A stretch of DNA of 64,000 nucleotides, taken from the NCBI GenBank assembly GCA_052170475.1, contig JBQNAL010000004.1, positions 62,001 through 126,000 of the forward strand. Reading direction: 5' to 3'. How positions within the stretch are numbered: position 1 is the stretch's first letter; each line of letters starts with the position of its first letter. A program made the position numbers and the translations under genes. A model generated the notes under the pieces. The model was given only the letters and a program-made list of their open reading frames with translations, searched no databases and was not told the origin of the DNA. The stretch comes from CAJPQU01 sp052170475 (lineage in GTDB: Bacteria; Bacillota; Negativicutes; Selenomonadales; Selenomonadaceae). Below, piece after piece: positions 15,353-24,411 of the stretch.

Positions 15353-16525
15353 ATGGACGCACTGCCTTTGAAATACGGCTGCAATCCCAATCAGAAACCG
15401 GCTCGGGTGTTTATGGAAAAGGGGGCGCTCCCCTTTACCGTCCTGAACGGAACGCCGGGGTACATTAACCTCTTGGACGCCCTGAACGCTTGGCAGCTCG
15501 TGCGAGAACTCAAGGAAGCCACAGGGCTCCCTGCCGCGGCGTCCTTTAAGCACGTCAGCCCGGCGGGCGCGGCGGTGAGCGTCCCCCTCTCGGAGACCTT
15601 GCAAAAAGTCTACTTCGTCGAGGGAATCGACCTCTCGCCCGTCGCCACCGCCTACATCCGAGCGCGGGGCGCGGATCGCATGTCCTCCTACGGGGATTTC
15701 GTGGCGCTCTCTGACGAGTGCGACGCGCAGACGGCCTCCTTCTTGCAGCGGGAGGTCTCCGACGGGATCATCGCGCCCTCGTACTCGGAGGCGGCCTTGG
15801 AGATCCTGAAGACGAAGCGCAAGGGGAGCTACCTCGTCCTTCAGATGGATCCGACCTACGAGCCGAAAGCCGCCGAGCGAAAACAGGTCTTCGGCGTCTG
15901 GTTCGAACAGCAGCGAAACGACGTCGTCCTCACCCCCGCCTGCCTCGCCGATCGGCCCACGAAAGAAAAAGACATCCCGGAGAGCGCCCAGCGCGATCTT
16001 CTCATCGCCCTCATCACCCTGAAATATACCCAGTCCAATTCCGTCTGCTACGCAAAGGACGGGCAGGCGATCGGCATCGGGGCAGGGCAGCAGTCCCGTG
16101 TCCACTGCACCCGCCTCGCCGGGGAGAAGGCCGACCGCTGGTTCCTCCGGCAAAGCCCCGCCGTACTCAGCCTTCCCTTCAAGGACGCGGTGCGCCGCCC
16201 CGACCGAGACAACGCCATCGACGTCTACCTCGGCGACGAATACGAAGACCTCTTGGCGGACGGTGCATGGCAGCGCGTCTTTACGGAAAAGCCCCCGGTC
16301 TTTACCCGAGAAGAGAAAAAGAAGTGGCTGGCCACCGCCCAGGGCGTCGCCCTCGCCTCCGACGCCTTCTTCCCCTTCGGCGACAACATCGAGCGCGCCA
16401 AGAAGAGCGGCGTCGCCTACATCGCCCAGACCGGCGGCTCCATCCGAGACGACAACGTCATCGAAGTCTGCGATCGCTACGGCATCGCCATGGCCTTCAC
16501 CCACATCCGCCTCTTCCACCACTAA
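15353..16525 (+). CDS. purH: Stand-alone AICAR transformylase (PurH formyltransferase domain)
   Basis: A 390-residue protein covering only the formyltransferase half of PurH. ASFKHVSPAGAAVSVPL near residues 63-79 contains the catalytic Lys-His pair, and KYTQSNSVCYAKDGQAIGIGAGQQSR near 220-250 is the conserved substrate loop. It would formylate AICAR with 10-formyltetrahydrofolate in the ninth step of IMP synthesis. Normal PurH (about 515 residues) also carries IMP cyclohydrolase at its N-terminus, which is missing here, so ring closure must be encoded elsewhere. No other purine gene is near. AAAGGAG precedes the ATG. Confidence 0.9.
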   Translation: MDALPLKYGCNPNQKPARVFMEKGALPFTVLNGTPGYINLLDALNAWQLVRELKEATGLPAAASFKHVSPAGAAVSVPLSETLQKVYFVEGIDLSPVATAYIRARGADRMSSYGDFVALSDECDAQTASFLQREVSDGIIAPSYSEAALEILKTKRKGSYLVLQMDPTYEPKAAERKQVFGVWFEQQRNDVVLTPACLADRPTKEKDIPESAQRDLLIALITLKYTQSNSVCYAKDGQAIGIGAGQQSRVHCTRLAGEKADRWFLRQSPAVLSLPFKDAVRRPDRDNAIDVYLGDEYEDLLADGAWQRVFTEKPPVFTREEKKKWLATAQGVALASDAFFPFGDNIERAKKSGVAYIAQTGGSIRDDNVIEVCDRYGIAMAFTHIRLFHH

Positions 16526-16543
16526 ATCGTTGACTACGGTCAG

Positions 16544-16597
16544 TTATCCACAAAACTATTCACAAACAGGTGTTTTTTTCTTTAATTTTGTGGATAA
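16544..16597. promoter_or_regulatory. Pair of DnaA boxes outside oriC
   Basis: Perfect consensus boxes TTATCCACA (16544-16552) and TGTGGATAA (16589-16597) in opposite orientation, 36 bases apart across an AT-rich segment, in the gap after the AICAR transformylase gene. About 10 kb from dnaA. They could titrate DnaA or form a hairpin. Confidence 0.7.
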
Positions 16598-16721
16598 CTC
16601 TTTTCCCGCATGTCTCCCGCCTTTCTTTTACCTACCATACCCCACGCCAAAAAGCGCTTTTGAAGAACCATCTGCCCATCGGATCATTTCTACGGAATCC
16701 CCCGCCCCAAAAGCGCCCATC

Positions 16722-16757
16722 AAAAAACCGCCGAGGAAAAACCTCGGCGGTTTTTTA
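16722..16757. terminator. Bidirectional rho-independent terminator
   Basis: Stem ACCGCCGAGG with its complement around an AAAAA loop (16737-16741), flanked by A-runs on the left and T-runs on the right, so it can work in both directions for the convergent genes at 16525 and 16767. Confidence 0.9.
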
Positions 16758-16766
16758 TGCACATCT

Positions 16767-17477
16767 TCAAAGGTAAATGTGGAAAACGTCCTCCAAAATG
16801 CTGCTCACGGACGTGGATAAGGCTTGATCCTTGGGATGCGTCACCTTCTTCATGATCCGATGATAGAGGGCGTCCTCCAGACTCCCCGGCACCAAATCCT
16901 CCCACGCGGCAGAGCTGTATTTCCCTGCGGCCACGTCATTTTGGGGACGGCCGTTGACCTCGAGCTCCGCCAAAAACTGCACTTGGCGCTGCCGGCGACG
17001 CATATAATAATGCTCCAAGTAGTAATGCCCCGTGTAGAGATCCCCCGCCGCTTCCCTCGTCTCCGCCTCGGCGGCATCCGCCACGGGAATGAGCCGTATC
17101 CAGACGTCAAGCATTCGCTCCTCCGTGTAGGGGATGCTCCGCCAGCGCAGGTTCTCCTGATCGACATAATAGACGTAGGAATCGTCCTCATAGACGATTT
17201 GATACTTTTTGATCTCTCTCTTTTTGTGCTTCTTTTCGCGTTTTTCCCGTGCCTTTCTTTCCTTCTCTTCCTGCTTGAGCCGTTCCTTTTCCTCCTTCGT
17301 CAGAACCTTCTCTTCCTCCATACCGTCCCGTTCGCGAAGCGCGCGAAGGTAAGGCGCCAAAATGCCCGTCTCCCCGGCGCCCGCCTCTTGCTCTCCTGCC
17401 GCCAGCGCCGAGAGCGGAAAAAGCCACAGCGCTACTGTCGCCAAAAGTCCGCACGCGATCCCTCGATAGCCGTTCAT
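16767..17477 (-). CDS. Exported protein with highly charged lysine/glutamate-rich region
   Basis: A 236-residue protein with a clear N-terminal signal sequence (hydrophobic GLLATVALWLFPLSALAAG, likely cut after ALA). Residues about 40-90 are dominated by Lys, Glu and Arg with a predicted long charged helix, followed by YQIVYEDDSYVYYVDQ and a region with RWRSIPYTEERMLDVWIRLIP that looks like a small beta domain found repeatedly in Negativicutes exported proteins. ATG 17477 fits GGGAGG seven bases upstream better than ATG 17483. Alone in its unit, downstream of the diguanylate cyclase. I do not recognise a family with confidence. Confidence 0.65.
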   Translation of the reverse strand: MNGYRGIACGLLATVALWLFPLSALAAGEQEAGAGETGILAPYLRALRERDGMEEEKVLTKEEKERLKQEEKERKAREKREKKHKKREIKKYQIVYEDDSYVYYVDQENLRWRSIPYTEERMLDVWIRLIPVADAAEAETREAAGDLYTGHYYLEHYYMRRRQRQVQFLAELEVNGRPQNDVAAGKYSSAAWEDLVPGSLEDALYHRIMKKVTHPKDQALSTSVSSILEDVFHIYL

Positions 17478-17577
17478 GTCCATGCCTCCCGATTTTACCT
17501 CATCCTGTCCATGACATATTCGTCCCGTGAAGGAAATTTCCCTTCCACAAGAAAAATTTTCCCAAGGCGATGCCATC

Positions 17578-19443
17578 TCAGTGCATGTGATGTTCTCCCT
17601 CGGCGGTGCCGGCATAGTAAAAAACGGCGGGGGCAGCGGGCGCCCAGTCCATGCCCTTCCCGACAAGATTTTTCTCTTTTACCAAGCGGGCAAGAGAGCG
17701 AAGCACCGGACATGTTGTCGGCTGCTTGTAAAGGGCGCAGTGAAGGCAAGCACGGTGAGAAACGCTGATGAGACAGAAACAGTCCTTCGTTTCCGCCCAA
17801 GGGACGACTTGATGTAAGAGATGGCGTGCCGCTTGGCTGAGATAGTAAAGACGCGCCTTGCGCACCCCCTGCACCCAGAAGATCCCCGGCTGCGTATCCA
17901 AGATCATCTTTAAGTGTTCCCGCTGCTTCACCATCATGTCAAAGCGCATCTGCGTGATGAGGACATTGCCTAAGATATTGGCGAAGACTCGCAGGATCTC
18001 ATGCTCCTTTTTCGACCAAGTGCGCGGCGCCAGACAATCGTCGAAGCCCACGCTGCCGATGCGCTCCCCGCCGCTCATGATCCCCGCGTGGAGAAAGGCG
18101 CAGATGTGGCGCTCGCGCATCTCTTCCCCCGCCGCACCGTCCACGAAATGCGTGTCGCTGCACTCGCTGAAAAAGCCGTACACCCCGGCTTTATAATTCT
18201 GGTGGATGTACTCCCCCACCAAGCCCTCGTGCGCTTTTTCCGTGGCCATGACATCGCTGGCACGCCACTCAAACCAGCATTCCCACTTGATACGGCTCAC
18301 CTTCTGATAGATGAAGACACGCTGCACGTTGAAAAACTTCGCAAAGAGTTCCAAGAGAAGTTTCACGGTCTCTCGCGCGTTGCCCGTTTCGTAGAGAAGT
18401 CGAAAAATAAACTCGATGGGCTGCTGAAAGAAAATTTGCTGGCGCTGGGTTTCCTTTTCCTCTACCGGCACCCGTTGATGCCCGGAACCAAGCAGCGGAT
18501 CGTACATCACCTGCGTGTCCCGCCCGCTATTCTTCGCCTCGTAAAGCGCCGTGTCCGCGTTTTTCAAAAGGGTTTCATAGTCCGTCCCATGCGCGGGCGA
18601 AAGCGCCATGCCGATGCTGACGCTCACATGAAGCTCGCTCGGCGCATCGGCAAGACTGCCGGCATGGATCGAACGATTCTTCTCCAAGGAAAACCGCCGC
18701 CGCACCTTCTGCCTTAGCTCTTGACACCGCTCTTCCAAAAAGGCGACATCCTGCACATGCGGCAAAAAGACCACAAATTCGTCGCCCCCCATGCGGCCGA
18801 CAAAATCGGAAGCGCGAAAGATCGAGGTCAGAGAGAGCGCCAGATCTTGGATCACCAAATCGCCGGTCATGTGTCCCAAATGGTCATTGACCCCCTTGAA
18901 GCCGTCCATGTCCAGGATCACGAGCGCATGGCGGCTCCCCGGTTCTTGCAGCGCCTTTTCGGCCAACTTTTTCAGCGTCTGCTTATTGTACACCCCCGTC
19001 ATGGGGTCGCGGCTCGCCTCAAAGGAGAGCTTTTCCTCCCGACGATAGGCCTCGTCGATATTGCGAAAGAAGATCACCGCCCGGTAGGGGCGATCGCCGC
19101 GAAAATGGAACCGCACCGTGGCATGGTACCATTGCCAAGGCCCTTCTACCGCCTGACGGACCCGGTAGTTTAAGCCCATCTGATGACTGCCGTCCGCATA
19201 TTCCGGATGCGGCGCGCGGGAAAATTCCACGATGGGCAAAAAGCACTTGCGATCCTCGGGATGAACCAGCGCCCAGTTCAGCAGAAGATCGGCCACCGAG
19301 TGCTGCGCCGCATCGTCCGGCAGAAAATGCGCCACCGGCGCGTCCGCAAGGAGCGTATCCGCTGCAATGTCCCAGAGGAAGACGCCGATATGTTCCGCCG
19401 CCAAAATTTCCCGATACGTCTGAAGGTCAAGAAAATGTTTCAT
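17578..19443 (-). CDS. Diguanylate cyclase with PAS-like and GAF-like sensor regions
   Basis: A 621-residue protein. Residues about 1-140 look like a PAS fold (WDIAADTLLAD, HPEDRKCFLP, GPWQWYHATVRFHFRGDRPYRA); about 145-300 form a GGDEF domain beginning DPMTGVYNK with an intact GGDEF near residue 217 and RASD five residues before it, the inhibitory c-di-GMP site. The remaining half resembles a GAF domain, then a second PAS-like end with several cysteines (DCFCLISVSHRACLHCALYKQPTTC). It should make c-di-GMP from GTP with feedback control. Unusually, the GGDEF lies in the middle, not at the C-terminus. No membrane segment is visible. Confidence 0.88.
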   Translation of the reverse strand: MKHFLDLQTYREILAAEHIGVFLWDIAADTLLADAPVAHFLPDDAAQHSVADLLLNWALVHPEDRKCFLPIVEFSRAPHPEYADGSHQMGLNYRVRQAVEGPWQWYHATVRFHFRGDRPYRAVIFFRNIDEAYRREEKLSFEASRDPMTGVYNKQTLKKLAEKALQEPGSRHALVILDMDGFKGVNDHLGHMTGDLVIQDLALSLTSIFRASDFVGRMGGDEFVVFLPHVQDVAFLEERCQELRQKVRRRFSLEKNRSIHAGSLADAPSELHVSVSIGMALSPAHGTDYETLLKNADTALYEAKNSGRDTQVMYDPLLGSGHQRVPVEEKETQRQQIFFQQPIEFIFRLLYETGNARETVKLLLELFAKFFNVQRVFIYQKVSRIKWECWFEWRASDVMATEKAHEGLVGEYIHQNYKAGVYGFFSECSDTHFVDGAAGEEMRERHICAFLHAGIMSGGERIGSVGFDDCLAPRTWSKKEHEILRVFANILGNVLITQMRFDMMVKQREHLKMILDTQPGIFWVQGVRKARLYYLSQAARHLLHQVVPWAETKDCFCLISVSHRACLHCALYKQPTTCPVLRSLARLVKEKNLVGKGMDWAPAAPAVFYYAGTAEGEHHMH

Positions 19444-19493
19444 AGCGATGACCTTTCTTTCCTTCTATACAGGAATGATTAGGATATACCTCC

Positions 19494-19521
19494 ATTATAC
19501 ACGATGATGATAAAGTTACAA
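19494..19521 (-). promoter_or_regulatory. Promoter of the diguanylate cyclase gene
   Basis: Minus strand TTGTAA (19516-19521), 16-base spacer, TATAAT (19494-19499), 50 bases ahead of the ATG. Confidence 0.65.
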
Positions 19522-19553
19522 TAAAATAAGATTAAATTCAGAAAAAACGCACC

Positions 19554-20279
19554 TCAGCCCAAGGGCTTTTTCTCCGGCGTGCCGGCCTTTCGCGGATAGG
19601 AATCCGGCGTTGGCCGCACCTTCTCCACATAGAGAACCGCCCGCGCGTCATCGAGACCGGGCAGTTTGACCGATGCGATCACCGGCGCCGCCCCGCCTAA
19701 GAGATCGAGCGCCTTCGCGCCCTCCTGCGCTTCCGCAGCGTACTTCGCCCCCTTTTGCGCGGCCAAAAAGCCCCCCACCCGAACGAAGGGGAGCGTATAC
19801 TCCGCCAAGACGGAGAGGGGCGCGACGGCGCGGGACACCGCCGCGTCGAAGCGTGCGCGGTACGCCTTTTGCCGCGCCCCTTCCTCCGCCCGGGCATGCA
19901 CCGCCACAACGCCGGTGAGCCCGAGGGCTTCAATGACTTCCGACAAAAACCGCACCCGCTTTTGGAGGGCGTCCATGAGGGTGACGTCCAATTCCGGGTG
20001 CAGGATCTTGAGGGGTAGACCGGGGAACCCAGCCCCCGTCCCCACATCCACGACGCGGCGAATGTCCGCCGTGAACCAATCCGCCCGCCACACGGAAGCC
20101 GCGTCGATGAAGTGCTTCACCGCCACCTCTGTCGGCTCTACGATGGCGGTCAAATTCATCTTCTCGTTCCAAGAGAGGAGGAGCATCGCATAGCGATCAA
20201 ACTGCATCACCTGTTTGTCCGTCAAAGAAAGACCATAGACCTCCGCTGCCTGACAAAATGATCGTGTCACCTCGTTCAT
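19554..20279 (-). CDS. rsmG: 16S rRNA (guanine-527-N7) methyltransferase RsmG
   Basis: A 241-residue GidB/RsmG. The S-adenosylmethionine-binding motif VVDVGTGAGFPGLPLKI is near residues 70-86 and DAVSRAVAPLSVLAEYTLP near 145-163 is the conserved catalytic-side segment. It methylates N7 of G527 in 16S rRNA; loss gives low-level streptomycin resistance in other bacteria. It starts three bases after the mnmG stop, the classic mnmE-mnmG-rsmG order beside the origin. Confidence 0.95.
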   Translation of the reverse strand: MNEVTRSFCQAAEVYGLSLTDKQVMQFDRYAMLLLSWNEKMNLTAIVEPTEVAVKHFIDAASVWRADWFTADIRRVVDVGTGAGFPGLPLKILHPELDVTLMDALQKRVRFLSEVIEALGLTGVVAVHARAEEGARQKAYRARFDAAVSRAVAPLSVLAEYTLPFVRVGGFLAAQKGAKYAAEAQEGAKALDLLGGAAPVIASVKLPGLDDARAVLYVEKVRPTPDSYPRKAGTPEKKPLG

Positions 20280-20282
20280 CGC

Positions 20283-22190
20283 TCATTCCTCCCCTGCCCT
20301 TTCCTTCTCCCCCTCTTTGCGCCGCTCCCGCTCCAGCCACACCAAGAGGATCGAGATGTCCGCCGGGGAGACGCCGGAAATGCGCCCCGCCTGCCCAACC
20401 GAGCGCGGGCGAAGCGCGGTGAGCTTCTCGCGTGCTTCCTCTCGAAGGCTCGGCACTGCTCCATAGTCCATATCCTCCGGCAGCCGCCGATTTTCTAAGC
20501 GCTCCTGCCGCCGCACGTCCTCTTGCTGCTTTGCGATGTAGCCCTCATAGGACGTAGCGACGTCCACTTCCCGCACCGCTTCTTTGGAAATCTGCGGCAG
20601 GGAAAAGAAGGCGCGCAGTGTTTCATACTGCGCGGCAGGGCGGCGCAGGAGCGCAAAGAGCGACGTCACGACATGGATCTCGCCCAGCCCCGCCGCCCGC
20701 AGCTTTTCATTGACTGCCACACTCGGTGTCAGCACTGTATCACGAAGCGCGGAAAGCGCCGAATCGATCTCATCCTTTTTTTTCGTGAACCGCGCCCAGC
20801 GCTCGTCCGTCACGAGGCCCACCCGACGGCCGTGTTCCGTCAGGCGCAGATCCGCATTGTCTTGGCGCAGGAGGAGCCGATACTCCGCGCGGGACGTCAT
20901 CATGCGATACGGCTCCTGTGTCCCCTTCGTCACCAAGTCATCGATGAGGACGCCGATGTAGGCTTCGCTGCGCTTTAAGATCAGGGGCTCCTCGCCCGCG
21001 ATCTTCCGCGCCGCATTGATCCCCGCGATGAGCCCCTGCGCCGCCGCCTCCTCGTATCCTGAGGTGCCGTTCGCCTGCCCGGCGGAAAAAAAGCCGCGGA
21101 TCGCCTTACATTCGAGCGATGGCCAGAGCTGGCGCGGATCGATGCAGTCGTACTCGATCGCGTACCCCGCCCGCATGATCCGGCAGTTCGTAAGCCCGGG
21201 AATCGTGTGGAGAAACGCGATCTGCACGTCCATGGGCATACTCGTGGACATGCCCTGCACATAGATTTCGCGCGTATGAAGACCCTCCGGCTCCAAAAAG
21301 AGCTGGTGGCGCTCCTTGTCGGGAAAGCGCATGATCTTCGTCTCGATGGAAGGGCAGTAGCGCGGCCCTATCCCTTCGATGACGCCGTTCGCCATGGGGG
21401 CGCGGTGGATGTTCTCCCGAAGGATCCGATGCGTCTCCTCGTTCGTGTAGGAGAGAAAGCAGTCAACCTGTGGGAGACTCGGTGCATCGTCGTCGGTCAT
21501 GAAGGAAAAGTGCGGCGCGTCGTCGTCCCCCCGCTGGAGGATGCACTGGGAAAAATCGACGGATCGCGCGTCCACGCGCGCCGGCGTCCCGGTCTTAAAG
21601 CGCATGAGGCGGATCCCCGCCCGAAGGAGCGCGTCCGTCAGCTTCATCGCCGGACGCTGACCGCTTGGACCGCTGTCGTAGACCGCCTCCCCGATGATGA
21701 TCCGCCCCCTAAGGTACGTGCCCGTGGCTAGGATCACCGCCTTCGCCCGATAGATCTCGCCCGTCTCCGCCACGACGCCCCGCACCGCGCCGTCCTCGAT
21801 GAGAATATCCTCGATGAGAAGCTGCTTGACGTCTAGATTTTCCTGATTTTCGCACGTTTCCTTCATCGTGAACTGATAGAGCTTCTTGTCCGCCTGCCCC
21901 CGGAGCGCCTGCACCGCAGGGCCCTTCCCCGTATTGAGAGAGCGGCGCTGGATGGCGGTCTTGTCGGCGGCAATGCCCATCTCGCCGCCCAAAGCGTCGA
22001 TTTCCCGCACCAAGTGCCCCTTGGCGGGGCCGCCCAAAGACGGATTACACGGCATGAGCGCGATATGATCCAAGGAAATCGTCGAAAGGAGCGTCCGCCG
22101 ACCGAGGCGCGCCGCCGCAAGAGCCGCCTCGACGCCCGCGTGTCCGGCTCCGATGACAACGACATCGTATGTTCCCGCTTCAAACCGCAC
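20283..22190 (-). CDS. mnmG: tRNA uridine 5-carboxymethylaminomethyl modification enzyme MnmG
   Basis: A 635-residue GidA/MnmG. It opens with the FAD-binding motif YDVVVIGAGHAGVEAALAAA, and GRTYLRGRIIIGE-like and YCPSIETKI segments are in place; the C-terminal ISGVSPADISILLVWLE is the MnmE-binding region. With MnmE it installs the cmnm5 group on the wobble uridine of several tRNAs. I prefer GTG 22190, which has AGGAG six bases ahead, over ATG 22208, whose upstream AAAGGG has no spacing. Confidence 0.95.
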   Translation of the reverse strand: MRFEAGTYDVVVIGAGHAGVEAALAAARLGRRTLLSTISLDHIALMPCNPSLGGPAKGHLVREIDALGGEMGIAADKTAIQRRSLNTGKGPAVQALRGQADKKLYQFTMKETCENQENLDVKQLLIEDILIEDGAVRGVVAETGEIYRAKAVILATGTYLRGRIIIGEAVYDSGPSGQRPAMKLTDALLRAGIRLMRFKTGTPARVDARSVDFSQCILQRGDDDAPHFSFMTDDDAPSLPQVDCFLSYTNEETHRILRENIHRAPMANGVIEGIGPRYCPSIETKIMRFPDKERHQLFLEPEGLHTREIYVQGMSTSMPMDVQIAFLHTIPGLTNCRIMRAGYAIEYDCIDPRQLWPSLECKAIRGFFSAGQANGTSGYEEAAAQGLIAGINAARKIAGEEPLILKRSEAYIGVLIDDLVTKGTQEPYRMMTSRAEYRLLLRQDNADLRLTEHGRRVGLVTDERWARFTKKKDEIDSALSALRDTVLTPSVAVNEKLRAAGLGEIHVVTSLFALLRRPAAQYETLRAFFSLPQISKEAVREVDVATSYEGYIAKQQEDVRRQERLENRRLPEDMDYGAVPSLREEAREKLTALRPRSVGQAGRISGVSPADISILLVWLERERRKEGEKERAGEE

Positions 22191-22265
22191 CCGAATCTCT
22201 CCTCTCATCCCTTTGCCGCCGTCCTCCGGCGTATCCTGCGTCCCGTTCGGCGCTTTTCATTCCGC

Positions 22266-23648
22266 TCACTTGCCGAGACAAAATTTGGAAAACATCTCAT
22301 CGAAGATGTCCTCGCCCACCGTCTCCCCGGTGATCTTCCCCAAGGCCGTCCACGCGCCCCTCAGATCGATGGTGATGAAGTCCTCGCCGAGCCCTTCGTC
22401 CATCGTTTGACAGGCCGCCCGAAGGTGCGCCGCCGCTTCTCGAAGCGCCGCCGCCTCCCGCGCCGTAGCCAGAAAAGCGCTTTCCTCCTCGATCGCGCCT
22501 TTGCCGTAGACGATCTGCCGCACCGCATCGAAGAGCGCCGGCAGCCCGTCCCCCGTCTTGACGGAGAGAGAAAACACCGACCGCCCCGGCGCACGCGCCA
22601 ACAGTTCCTCCGCCGAAAGACAAGGGGGCCGATCCGCCTTCGTAAGGAGGAGGAAAACATGCGATTTCTCCCCGATGAGCGAGAAAATCGCTTCGTCCTC
22701 CGCCGTCAAAGGCGTCGAGGAATCAAAGAGCGCCAAGACGAGAGAAGCCTTCAAGACCGCGCTTTTCGCCCGCTCTATCCCGATCTTTTCCACGTCGTCC
22801 GAAGCTTCCCGGATCCCGGCGGTGTCGATGAGACGAAGCGGAACGCCCCCCACCGCCGCATATTCTTCAATGCTGTCGCGCGTCGTGCCGGGGACGTCGG
22901 TGACGATGGCGCGCTCTTCACGCAGGAGCGCATTTAAGAGGCTGGATTTTCCCACATTGGGACGCCCTACGATGGCGGTCGTCAGCCCGTCCCGCAGGAT
23001 GCGCCCCGCGCTCTCCGTAGACAGCATCTCCTCGATCGCCGTCAAGATCTCGGTCACGTCCCGGCGGACGTCCTCCGCCACCACCTCGTCCACGTCGTCT
23101 TCGGGAAAATCGATGGTCACTTCAAGGTGAGCGATGATCGCTAGCACCTTCTGCCGCATCGCACGGATGCGCGCTGAAAACCGCCCGGAGAGATGCCCCG
23201 CCGCGAGGCGCAGCGACGCGTCCGTCTTCGCCGCGATGACGTCCATCACGCCCTGCGCCTGGGCCAAATCGATCCGCCCGTTCAAAAACGCGCGCTTCGT
23301 AAACTCCCCTGGCTCTGCGAGCCGCGCCCCAAAAGAGAGCGCCAAAGAGAGCGCACGGCGAAGGATCACGCTGCCGCCGTGGCACTGGATCTCCGCCACA
23401 TCCTCGCGCGTGTAGGAGTGGGGCGCACGCATGAGGATCGCGATGGCCTCGTCGAGAGGCGCCCCCTCCTCCATGATGTCCCCATACACCGCCCGATGAG
23501 AAGGAAGATCCGCCAACGCACCTGCGCGACGGGGACGAAACATCCGCGCCGCAAGAGAGATGGCTTCTTTTCCAGACAGGCGCAGAATCCCGATTCCCCC
23601 TTCGCCTACGGGCGTCGCAATCGCAGCTATGGTCTCTTCCTGCTTCAC
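22266..23648 (-). CDS. mnmE: tRNA modification GTPase MnmE
   Basis: A 460-residue MnmE (TrmE). The N-terminal tetrahydrofolate-binding domain starts TIAAIATPVGEGGIGILRLSG; the inserted G domain has GRPNVGKSSLLNALL (P-loop), DTAGIRE and TKAD; the protein ends in FCLGK, the C-x-G-K motif essential for tRNA modification. It works with MnmG. GTG 23648 is chosen because GGGAGGGG lies seven bases upstream and the product then begins at the usual position; ATG 23672 would add eight residues. Confidence 0.95.
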   Translation of the reverse strand: MKQEETIAAIATPVGEGGIGILRLSGKEAISLAARMFRPRRAGALADLPSHRAVYGDIMEEGAPLDEAIAILMRAPHSYTREDVAEIQCHGGSVILRRALSLALSFGARLAEPGEFTKRAFLNGRIDLAQAQGVMDVIAAKTDASLRLAAGHLSGRFSARIRAMRQKVLAIIAHLEVTIDFPEDDVDEVVAEDVRRDVTEILTAIEEMLSTESAGRILRDGLTTAIVGRPNVGKSSLLNALLREERAIVTDVPGTTRDSIEEYAAVGGVPLRLIDTAGIREASDDVEKIGIERAKSAVLKASLVLALFDSSTPLTAEDEAIFSLIGEKSHVFLLLTKADRPPCLSAEELLARAPGRSVFSLSVKTGDGLPALFDAVRQIVYGKGAIEEESAFLATAREAAALREAAAHLRAACQTMDEGLGEDFITIDLRGAWTALGKITGETVGEDIFDEMFSKFCLGK

Positions 23649-23681
23649 TTCTCTTCCCCTCCCAAAAGGCATTTTCCCGTC

Positions 23682-23713
23682 AAAAAAAGCCGCCCCAACC
23701 CGTGTGGGACGGC
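23682..23713 (-). terminator. Rho-independent terminator after jag
   Basis: On the minus strand a 9-bp stem (GCCGTCCCA with TGGGGCGGC, one G-U pair) followed by TTTTTTT, 14 bases after the jag stop. It separates the rpmH-jag unit from mnmE. Confidence 0.8.
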
Positions 23714-23726
23714 CTTTCTCCGATGT

Positions 23727-24398
23727 TCAAGAAAAATCTTTCCGCACGTCCCCGCTTCGTTCTCCGCGGCGATGGCGCGGTTCGATGACCACCTTGCGGA
23801 AAGGTTCGTCCCCGGCACTGTACGTCAGGATATGATCGTTTTCCTGCAGCGCGAGGTGGATGATCTTGCGCTCGTGGCGATTCATCGGCTCTAAGACGAT
23901 CCGCGCCCCCGTGCGCCGCACCTTCTCCGCGAGGCGCCGTCCGAGGCTCTTTAGTGTCTCTTCCCGACGGTCGCGGTAATGCTCCACATCCAAGAGAATC
24001 CGCAGCCGCTCTTCGGCGAGTCCCTGATTCGCCGCCAAATTCGTCAGATACTGCAAAGCGTCCAAGGTCTGCCCGTGCTTTCCGATCAGGATACCTAAAC
24101 TTTCCCCTTGGATCTGAAAGAGGACAGCCCCCTCCACGTCCCGCCGCTCAATCGTCACCGCAATCTTCATCGCGGAAAAGATCCGACGCAGGAAATCTTC
24201 CCCTTTTTCGAGCGGCGAAAGCTCCAATACCGTCGCCCTCACCCGTGCCGGACGGCCGCCGATGAGGCCTAAAAATCCCTTAGACGGCTCCTCTAAAATC
24301 TCGAAGGACGCCCGTTCCTCGGGTACACCAAGCTCTAAAAGCGCGGCCTGACGCGCTTCATCGACGGTTTTGCCCGTCTTTTCTACACTCAACGCCAT
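23727..24398 (-). CDS. khpB: RNA-binding protein Jag/KhpB
   Basis: A 223-residue Jag protein with three parts: the Jag_N domain (ALSVEKTGKTVDEARQ..LEEPSKGFLGLIG, 1-50), a KH domain (GILIGKHGQTLDALQYLTNL, about 110-135) and an R3H domain (EPMNRHERKIIHLALQ, about 175-195). Jag/KhpB binds RNA and links cell division and growth in Firmicutes. Usual neighbour of yidC, as here. ATG 24398 follows GAGGAGGG; the upstream in-frame extension is lysine/arginine-rich and unlikely to be translated. Confidence 0.93.
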   Translation of the reverse strand: MALSVEKTGKTVDEARQAALLELGVPEERASFEILEEPSKGFLGLIGGRPARVRATVLELSPLEKGEDFLRRIFSAMKIAVTIERRDVEGAVLFQIQGESLGILIGKHGQTLDALQYLTNLAANQGLAEERLRILLDVEHYRDRREETLKSLGRRLAEKVRRTGARIVLEPMNRHERKIIHLALQENDHILTYSAGDEPFRKVVIEPRHRRGERSGDVRKDFS

Positions 24399-24411
24399 GG
24401 AAGCGCCCTCC

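Noticed and set aside
15332..16522. 396-residue minus-strand open frame opposite the AICAR transformylase gene
   Set aside because: A shadow of a well-conserved plus-strand enzyme; no family resemblance.
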